In this document: positions 6,176 to 12,605 of the stretch, one piece after another
Numbering within the stretch: position 1 is the stretch's first letter
Layout: each line of letters starts with the position of its first letter
From: Myxococcales bacterium
GTDB lineage: Bacteria; Myxococcota; Polyangia; Fen-1088
DNA: 15,303 nucleotides
Reading direction: 5' to 3'
NCBI GenBank assembly: GCA_003159055.1
Contig: PMLH01000303.1
Coordinates: 1-15,303, forward strand
Made by a program: the position numbers and the translations under genes
Notes under the pieces: model-generated
Databases searched by the model: none
Seen by the model: the letters and a program-made list of their open reading frames with translations, nothing else
Told to the model about the DNA's origin: nothing

Positions 6176-7326
6176 GGGCGCACCTGTTGCAGAAGGTTGG
6201 TCGCCTGCACCACCAAGTCGACGGCGCGATCGATTTCCTCGTCGGTGTTGTCGCGACCGAACGAAAATCGCACCGACGAACGCGCCTCGGCGGTATCTTG
6301 TCCCATCGCGAGCAGCACGTGCGACGGCGCATGATCGACGGCGCTGCACGCGGCGCCGTTGGAAACGGCCATGCCCAGCATGTCGAGGTTGATGGTGATG
6401 GCTTCGCCGTCGAGCCCGGCGAACGCGATGTTGGAGGTGTTGGGCAGACGGCCATCGTCGCCCAACCGGCCACCGTTGATGCGCGCCCCGCGGACGCGAG
6501 CGAGAATCTGTCCTTCGAAATGGTCGCGCAGAAGCGCCACGCGACGACGGTCGGCGGCAAGGCGGACGCTCGCCAATTCGCAGGCCTTGCCGAAACCCAC
6601 GATGGCAGGGACGTTCTCGGTTCCGGGGCGCAGGCTGCGTTCCTGACGACCGCCATGAAAGAGCGACGCCAAATGAAGACTGCGCCGAACGTAGAGCGCC
6701 CCCGCGCCCTTGGGCCCGTGGATCTTGTGCGACGAGAACGAAAGCAGCGCCACGCCGAGTGCCCTCACGTCGACGGGCATCTTGCCGACGGCCTGCACGG
6801 CGTCGGTGTGCACGATCGCACCGCAGGCAGACGCGGCCTTGACCACGTCGGCCAGCGGTTGAATCGTCCCGGTCTCGTTGTTGGCCAGCATCACGGAGAT
6901 GAGCACGAGCCCTGGTTTCGCCGCCTCGCCAAGCGCGCCGAGGTCCAGCCGACCGTCGCCGTCGACAGGCAGAAAGGTGACAGCGCGCCCTTCGCCCTCC
7001 AGATGCTTGCACGGCGCAAGCACGGCCTGGTGCTCGATGCTAGACGTGACGATGCCGCCGGAACCGGCAGCCGGAGCCGCGTGGGCCACCCCAAGGACGG
7101 CCAGATTGTCGGCCTCGGTGCCCCCGCTGGTGAACACGATCTCGTCCGGGTCGGCCCCGATCAGCTTCGCGGCTTGCGCGCGCGCACGCTCGACCAAGCG
7201 CCGCGCCTCTTGCCCGGCAGCGTGCAGACTGGACGCATTGCCGAAGCTAGCATCCAGCGCGCACGCCATCGCCGCCCGCACCTCGGGATCGACCGGCGTG
7301 GTTGCGTTGTAGTCGGCGTAAATCAT
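6172..7326 (-). CDS. NifS/IscS-type cysteine desulfurase
   Basis: A 384-residue PLP enzyme that removes sulfur from L-cysteine as an enzyme-bound persulfide and releases alanine. The N-terminus YADYNATTPVDPEV is classic, followed by TSGGTEADNLAV (~66-77), SSIEHQAV with the PLP-stacking His (H99), LANNETG (~148-153), HTDAVQAVGK (~173-182), PLP-Lys K201 in SFSSHKIHGPKG, and FHGGRQERSLRPGTEN (~223-238). The persulfide Cys is C327 in VSNGAACSAVDHAPS. The ATG at 7326-7324 fits the family N-terminus exactly; a longer in-frame reading upstream adds only non-homologous sequence. Coupling to mnmA by a 4-bp overlap implies it is a dedicated sulfur donor for tRNA thiolation, as with Bacillus YrvO-MnmA. 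No IscU, IscR or Fe-S scaffold gene is adjacent. Confidence 0.94.
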   Translation of the reverse strand: MIYADYNATTPVDPEVRAAMACALDASFGNASSLHAAGQEARRLVERARAQAAKLIGADPDEIVFTSGGTEADNLAVLGVAHAAPAAGSGGIVTSSIEHQAVLAPCKHLEGEGRAVTFLPVDGDGRLDLGALGEAAKPGLVLISVMLANNETGTIQPLADVVKAASACGAIVHTDAVQAVGKMPVDVRALGVALLSFSSHKIHGPKGAGALYVRRSLHLASLFHGGRQERSLRPGTENVPAIVGFGKACELASVRLAADRRRVALLRDHFEGQILARVRGARINGGRLGDDGRLPNTSNIAFAGLDGEAITINLDMLGMAVSNGAACSAVDHAPSHVLLAMGQDTAEARSSVRFSFGRDNTDEEIDRAVDLVVQATNLLQQVRP

Positions 7327-7474
7327 TCCTGCAGCGAAAAGCCATGCTCTAGCGCGGAAGTGGAGGCCCAACCACTGGTTTCGTGTGGCCTCTGTGCGCA
7401 CGCTCGTCAGCGGCGGCAGACTCGGCCACCGCTTGCGTGGAGCAAGGGCCCCGTAACTGGTAGTATATCCCACC
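7327..7474. promoter_or_regulatory. Divergent intergenic region between the desulfurase and amidase genes
   Basis: 148 bp that must hold promoters for both directions. On the plus strand TAGTAT (7461-7466) ends 8 bp before the GTG start at 7475. There is no Shine-Dalgarno, so the amidase mRNA may be leaderless. No clear -35 at normal spacing was found on either strand, and no obvious inverted repeat. Confidence 0.35.
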
Positions 7475-10105
7475 GTGGCAAGCGGTCCCGCAAAGACAGC
7501 CAGTGCGCCCAAGAACTCGCCCGCGACGGTGACCGTCCCGGCGTTGAAGATCTACGTCCGCGAGACCTTCTATGCGTCCTATTCCGGCGGCCAGGGCGAA
7601 TGTTGGTATCCGGGGTCGGGTATCGCCGGTCTGACCTTTGAAATCGACGGCAAAGCGGTGACTAGCAAGAAGGCCACCACGAACAAGCCCCACAAGGTCA
7701 GCGCTGGCTTGGTCATGACCATCCCGCTCTATCCGGACCCGACGCTGCAGACCCGGCAGCGCGTCGCCGCTCGGGCAAAGTCGACGGAAGCAACGGAAGC
7801 GACCCTTTCGCTTGCAGGGGTTACGGATGGTGAGCACGTCCTGACGGTCATTCCCGATGGCAAGCAGAGCAGCACCGACCCAGCCGGCCCTTCGACCAGC
7901 TCGACTGAGTCGCGCCTGTACCGTCCGCTGTCGATTCGGTTTTCTTCGAAGAAGGGCCAGCTCGCCAGCGCCGAAGAATTCGATCCGGACGACGCGAGCG
8001 CCGAGGTCAGCCACGGCCACGTGACGGCATTCAAGGATGACGAGCTGTGCATCGATCTGAAGCCGGACTGGCTCAAGACCACCGCCGGCGTGAAGAAGCG
8101 GAAGAAGCCCATCGATCTCATCGTCATCCACCACACCGGCGACAAGACCATCGGCAGCGCTCTTAGTGAGGCCCTCGTAGCCAAGGGACCGCACTACGAG
8201 ATCGATCCGGAGGGCCACGTGGTGAAGTTCGTGAATGACGACTGCATAGCCGCCCACGCGGGGCCCAGCTGCTGGGACGGGAAAACCTCTTGTAACGAGA
8301 ACGCCATCGGCATCGAAATCGTCCACTGGCAACCGAAGCCCAAGGACAAAACGCCGCAACCTCCGGTCACCGAGCCGCAGTACGCCTCGCTTCTCGCGCT
8401 TCTTGGCGCACTGATCGAGGAACACCAGCTTGAGCCCCACCGCATCGTTGCCCACTCTGACGTGCGCACGACAGACGACGACAAGTACCTGCTGGGCTCC
8501 GCCCGCCCCAACTGCCCGGGCCCGATGTTCGAATGGACGCGACTGGAGGCAGAGAAGCTTGGCATGATCCCCAAGGCCGGGATCGAGGTCGAGGACGACT
8601 GGGGCGGCTATTTCGAGAGCTACAGCGATCCCCTCAGGTCTGGAGACAGCGACAAAAAGAAGATCTTCGGCGGCAAGAAGCGGAAGGACGTGTCGGGGGT
8701 CATCGTCGAGTTGCAGCGCGATTTGCTCGGCATCGGTTACAGCGTGAAGGTGAACGGCGAGTTCGACAAATACACGCGGCAGGCAGTCGACCGCTTCAAG
8801 CGCCATTTCTTCACGGGCACGCGCAAGTCGGGCGCGCCCCCGATCAATGCGGTCAGTGACCAAATCGACAAGGACACGGCCAGCATGATCCTCGCGGTCC
8901 GAATGGGCCTGCCTGGGGCCCCTACCAAGGCGGCGCCCAAACCGGGCATGCTGACCCCGGAGGAAGGCGACGAAGGGGAGGCCGACCACACCATTCCGAT
9001 GGGTTCCGATGGGGCGCCACGCGCTGCCGGGACAGAGGCCGAGACCCCCAAAGAGCAAACCGTCGCCACCCGGGTCCGCATGGTGGGGATGATGTTCGAT
9101 GCCAACAAGTGTTTCCTGCTTCCACAGGCCCTCCCTGGCATCAAGATCGTCATCGACATGCACCGGCAGCATGAATCGGCCGAGGTTCTCATTGTCGGGC
9201 ACGCCGAAGGCGACGAGGAGCTCGCGGGAATGGATATCGCTCTCGCGCGCGCCGAAATGCTGGCCGCCTACCTGACCAGCAAACCCAACCCCTGGCTTGC
9301 TTGGTTCGACGAGAGCAAGCCCAAGCAATCTCGCTGGGGCACGCGTGAAGTTCAGCTCATGCTGTCGGCCCTGCCCCAAGGCGGCGATCCCTTCTACAAG
9401 GGCAACGCCTCCGGCATCACCGGCGATCGGACCGTCGCGGCCGTGAAAGCCTTCCAGCAGCACTACAACAAGGCAAAGGGTGGAAACCTCGTCGTTGACG
9501 GCATGCCTGGTTCCAAGACCTGCGAAGCGCTGGTCACCGCCTACATGGACCTTGAGGATACCACCCTTGCCGCCGATATCGTGCCTGCCACGCACGGCTG
9601 CGAAGGGCACTTCGACGACACCATCACGGCGGACGGCCTGCAGCCCGATGACCGCAGGATTGAAGTGTTCTTCTTCGACAAGACCATCGACCCCAAGCCC
9701 GCGGGCAAGACTTCAAGCGCGGGCTCGTCCGGCTATCCGGAATGGATCAAGAAGCTGACCGAAACGAAGAGCTTCGAGCATCACGGCATTCACGTGCGGA
9801 TTGTCGATGGCAGCAAGAGGCCAATTGCGGGGGCCAAGGTTACCTACGAAGGTCCGACCGGCGGCGAGGCGGAAACAGATGACCATGGCTTCGTTTCGCT
9901 CTTTGGCCTCAAGGCCGGTGAGTACACGATCCACGCAACGAGAAAAGGGCTCTCGATACCGGACACGAAACTGACCTACCCCACGGCGAAGACGGTGCCG
10001 TTCGACGAGACCTCGGAATCGGACAGCGACGACGGAGCTAGGGCGCCCGAGGCCGCAGAAGATGTCCCGGATCTTGACTTCCTGTTCGCAACTACGGATG
10101 AGTGA
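7475..10105 (+). CDS. Multidomain peptidoglycan amidase with PG-binding and OmpA-like modules
   Basis: 876 residues, no signal peptide or membrane helix. Domains: a beta-rich N-terminal part (~20-190), then a zinc N-acetylmuramoyl-L-alanine amidase domain (~212-362) with LIVIHHTGD, AAHAG, GIEIVHW, IVAHSDVR and PNCPGPMFEW. Likely zinc ligands are H219, H327 and C347; Cys replaces the Asp of AmpD, as in T7 lysozyme. A peptidoglycan-binding repeat (~405-475, VELQRDLLGIGY...VNGEFDKYTRQAV) is followed by an OmpA-like module (~535-632, LIVGHAEGD...ALARAEMLAAYL) in which the DAP-contacting Asp is Glu and the Arg is kept. A second binding repeat comes next (~645-692), then IEVFFFDKTI and an Ig/carboxypeptidase-regulatory-like module (~770-842). 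GTG start with no Shine-Dalgarno; first gene of a three-gene run. The enzyme would cut the stem peptide from MurNAc. Lack of an export signal suggests delivery by a secretion machine or lysis; this is inference. Confidence 0.85.
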   Translation: MASGPAKTASAPKNSPATVTVPALKIYVRETFYASYSGGQGECWYPGSGIAGLTFEIDGKAVTSKKATTNKPHKVSAGLVMTIPLYPDPTLQTRQRVAARAKSTEATEATLSLAGVTDGEHVLTVIPDGKQSSTDPAGPSTSSTESRLYRPLSIRFSSKKGQLASAEEFDPDDASAEVSHGHVTAFKDDELCIDLKPDWLKTTAGVKKRKKPIDLIVIHHTGDKTIGSALSEALVAKGPHYEIDPEGHVVKFVNDDCIAAHAGPSCWDGKTSCNENAIGIEIVHWQPKPKDKTPQPPVTEPQYASLLALLGALIEEHQLEPHRIVAHSDVRTTDDDKYLLGSARPNCPGPMFEWTRLEAEKLGMIPKAGIEVEDDWGGYFESYSDPLRSGDSDKKKIFGGKKRKDVSGVIVELQRDLLGIGYSVKVNGEFDKYTRQAVDRFKRHFFTGTRKSGAPPINAVSDQIDKDTASMILAVRMGLPGAPTKAAPKPGMLTPEEGDEGEADHTIPMGSDGAPRAAGTEAETPKEQTVATRVRMVGMMFDANKCFLLPQALPGIKIVIDMHRQHESAEVLIVGHAEGDEELAGMDIALARAEMLAAYLTSKPNPWLAWFDESKPKQSRWGTREVQLMLSALPQGGDPFYKGNASGITGDRTVAAVKAFQQHYNKAKGGNLVVDGMPGSKTCEALVTAYMDLEDTTLAADIVPATHGCEGHFDDTITADGLQPDDRRIEVFFFDKTIDPKPAGKTSSAGSSGYPEWIKKLTETKSFEHHGIHVRIVDGSKRPIAGAKVTYEGPTGGEAETDDHGFVSLFGLKAGEYTIHATRKGLSIPDTKLTYPTAKTVPFDETSESDSDDGARAPEAAEDVPDLDFLFATTDE

Positions 10106-10111
10106 GAACAA

Positions 10112-11137
10112 ATGGGTGACATTCCTGCGGATGCGCATTGTTTAACAACGGCGACGGGCTTCAGGCCGAGTTATTTCGATCTGAAGAAGAATGAGGTGAA
10201 GAACCGAGGGGGAGCCTCTGCCCCAGACTACCTGAATTTCTCGGAGGCCCCTGGCACCCGACTCTGCGACCTAAGCGAAGACGAATTCAGAAAAACCATC
10301 GTGCGTACCCTTGCACAGTTGGACAATCTTGGCCTGAACAGATCCAAAGGAGGTTCCTATCTGTCCGATCCCAAGAACAAGCTCGAAACAAAGCGGGCTG
10401 CCGCGTATCTGGACGTGGTCACCTGGGACGATGCCTATAGAACCAGCTGGACGGACAACAACGAAGACAAGTCTTCGTCTTGCGGAATGTTGGTCAGGAA
10501 CACCTGGTGGCTCTGTGGGTTGCGGGATCCAGAGCCGAATCCCAAGAAACCAAATCCGAAGTTCAAGCTCCTGAACGACGCGTACCATGGCGACGTGCTT
10601 GGAGGATTGACAAGTATTGATTCGAGAGCCTGCAAGCCATTTGGAAAGGGCTTCACGGCAAAGACATTTTGGCCGAAGATTGGCGATGTGTTCTACTTGT
10701 ACGATGTCCAAAAGCAGAAACACAGACACATGTTCACCGTTTGCGAGATCGACAAGAAGATCGAGCTCGATGACGATGGCAACACGATTGTAAGAGACGC
10801 CGACGGTTCACCCGCGACCGAAATTTCCTTCACGAGCGTCGATGGCGGCCAGCAGGATGGTACTGGCTGGGACAGCAAGAAGAAGAAACAGAAATCTTGG
10901 GGCTGTCAAGGAATCAAGAAGTGCGGACCGCGCGTACTGCCCCTGGACGGCGGCCACTTCATTACCGACAAGGTTCCGGTCACATATAAGGGCAAGCCGG
11001 CGACAGCAGAGGTTCTGCCCTTCCCATTTGGAACGCCGAAGACTCTCCCACTTCTTACATGGATTTCTGTTGGAGAAATGCAAGATCGGTTCACTGCCAA
11101 CCTCATCAGCGCGGAAAGGCTTGATTTTGACTCGTGA
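10112..11137 (+). CDS. Hypothetical protein, possible NlpC/P60- or CHAP-like cysteine hydrolase
   Basis: A 341-residue protein that I do not recognise as a named family. No signal peptide. Visible pattern: C124 in SSSCGMLVRNTWWLCG at a likely helix start, FWPKIGDVFYLYD (~186-198), H204/H206 in KHRHMFTVCEID, then TSVDGGQQDG (~241-250). The order Cys-helix, GD(V/I), His-strand, D/Q-strand is that of papain-like NlpC/P60 and CHAP cell-wall hydrolases, making a cysteine peptidase or amidase plausible. It starts 6 bp after the amidase stop and its TGA overlaps a GTG of the next frame. Composition differs from its neighbours: bases 10681-10740 are 27/60 G+C against 38/60 for 9181-9240 in the amidase, and AGA codons occur, suggesting separate acquisition. 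The gene is very likely real; its function is a guess. Confidence 0.75.
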   Translation: MGDIPADAHCLTTATGFRPSYFDLKKNEVKNRGGASAPDYLNFSEAPGTRLCDLSEDEFRKTIVRTLAQLDNLGLNRSKGGSYLSDPKNKLETKRAAAYLDVVTWDDAYRTSWTDNNEDKSSSCGMLVRNTWWLCGLRDPEPNPKKPNPKFKLLNDAYHGDVLGGLTSIDSRACKPFGKGFTAKTFWPKIGDVFYLYDVQKQKHRHMFTVCEIDKKIELDDDGNTIVRDADGSPATEISFTSVDGGQQDGTGWDSKKKKQKSWGCQGIKKCGPRVLPLDGGHFITDKVPVTYKGKPATAEVLPFPFGTPKTLPLLTWISVGEMQDRFTANLISAERLDFDS

Positions 11138-11205
11138 CCAGGAAGGCGAACCCGAAGTACGCCCGACGCGATGAGGTCGTAGGGGAGAGGACAAGGGTGG
11201 GGGCC

Positions 11206-12597
11206 ATGCGCAAAACGCTACTGTCCCTTACCGGGCTTGCGGCATTGGCAGCGACGAGCTCGGCTCAAGCGGGTGACTCTGAGCCAGGAACCTGCATGCT
11301 GGCACCGCCCACTCTCGCGAGACTTGGCTATCGGGCCTTGCCGCCGGAGCTTTCCCGCGCCGACCTTCAGGCGCTCAAGGTTGTGAAGAGGGCGCTGGCT
11401 AACAAGGATCTCGTCTCGGCGAAGAAAGCGCTCGGTCCGTTGGCAGCGAGGTACTCGGAGGACCCCAAGGTCCGCTACCTGCTGGCCACAGTTCACGCCA
11501 CCGAGGGCGCGCTTGCCGAAACCTGCAGCGAAGTGGCTTGGTTGTTGGAGTTGGATTCGCCCGCTTTCGCTCAGCGCTTCGAAAGGGATCCGGTGTTCGA
11601 GAAGCTAAGGGCCAGCGCGGACGGCGCACGACTGCGCCAGCATGCGCAGGCGATCGAGGCGCTCTGGCGACAGGCGATGAGCGACGGTCTGCCCTCAATG
11701 ATGTCGCGCGGTTCGCGGGGAAGTCAGGAGATTTGGCACAGCCACACCCTCCGCGGCGGCGTCTACCTGCACGAGACCGGTCGTTTCTTGCCGCTCGAAC
11801 CGGGCGTCGAAGGCGCCAACGCCGTGCTGGTCCACCCCAAGGCAGGCACCGCTGCCGTCGTGAAGTTCCGTGTGGACGACTGTCGCAGCGACTATTGCCC
11901 TCAGCTTGAGGCAATCGACCTGCTCGTCTTTCCCCTGGGCCAGGGGAGCAGTTCTCCAAGTCGCTGGCGCTACGGCGAAAGCAGGACAATGGCCGACATG
12001 CTGGACCTACACAGTGGTTCGCGAGGAACCACAATTAGGGTGCATGACTGCTACGCGGGCCCCAAATGTCTTTCGGAATGGGAAACCGTTGGTGGCAAGA
12101 AGACGGCGGCGAACAACGCAACGGACGCTGAGATGTCCATGGCCGTTGGTTTTCGCGGATCGCTCCTGGGAATTGCGCCGCCCGACCAGTATGTTCGCAA
12201 GGGCCGACTGATCAGTGAGGCCGGTGACGTTCAACTGGATCGACTGCACGCCGACGCGACCGCTATTCACGACATTCTTGTCGATCGCACAAGCGGCATT
12301 CGCCTGGTCTTGTCGACGGTCGATCGCTGCGACTGCTTGTCTGAGAGAGAGGGTCCCATCCTTCGTCACGTCCTTTCAAGAGTGGACGCCCAGGGCAAAG
12401 TTACCGTCGTTTTCAGCGGCAAGGGACCCGCCGCAGCCCTACTCGACGGAAAGCAAGCTGTCTACGTGCAAATTGGCGACACCGTTCGTCGCTGGTCCAG
12501 CATGGCAGCGGTCGGCACCGAAGCCGGAACCCCCATCATGTTGGGCGTCGTCCTGGTGGTGCCGGTCTCCGAACGCGGCAATTGTTGCGGTCTCTAG
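11206..12597 (+). CDS. Secreted Cys-rich protein, candidate periplasmic partner or immunity protein
   Basis: 463 residues with a clear signal peptide: MRK, hydrophobic LLSLTGLAALAA, cleavage after AQA (residue 22), so the mature protein is periplasmic or secreted. Residues ~50-160 are helical and TPR-like (ADLQALKVVKRALANK...AKKALGPLA...VRYLLATVHA). The remainder (~175-463) looks beta-rich, with Cys pairs at 226/231, 282/288, 375/377 and 460/461 that could form disulfides after export. No catalytic motif was recognised. The ATG at 11206 is chosen for the signal peptide; a GTG at 11134 overlaps the upstream stop (GTGA) and would add 24 charged residues, so it is less likely but would give tight coupling. 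It is the last gene of the run and converges on the next gene with an 8-bp gap. An immunity role is inferred from position and export only. Confidence 0.8.
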   Translation: MRKTLLSLTGLAALAATSSAQAGDSEPGTCMLAPPTLARLGYRALPPELSRADLQALKVVKRALANKDLVSAKKALGPLAARYSEDPKVRYLLATVHATEGALAETCSEVAWLLELDSPAFAQRFERDPVFEKLRASADGARLRQHAQAIEALWRQAMSDGLPSMMSRGSRGSQEIWHSHTLRGGVYLHETGRFLPLEPGVEGANAVLVHPKAGTAAVVKFRVDDCRSDYCPQLEAIDLLVFPLGQGSSSPSRWRYGESRTMADMLDLHSGSRGTTIRVHDCYAGPKCLSEWETVGGKKTAANNATDAEMSMAVGFRGSLLGIAPPDQYVRKGRLISEAGDVQLDRLHADATAIHDILVDRTSGIRLVLSTVDRCDCLSEREGPILRHVLSRVDAQGKVTVVFSGKGPAAALLDGKQAVYVQIGDTVRRWSSMAAVGTEAGTPIMLGVVLVVPVSERGNCCGL

Positions 12598-12605
12598 TCT
12601 GACAC

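Noticed and set aside
6176..7012. N-terminal extension of MnmA
   Set aside because: The MnmA start at 6175 matches the family exactly; the extension is a shadow of the cysteine desulfurase gene.
7349..9610. A 753-codon minus-strand open frame opposite the amidase gene
   Set aside because: It has no domain signature, runs antisense to a gene with clear motifs, and is the kind of long shadow frame expected from GC-rich third positions.
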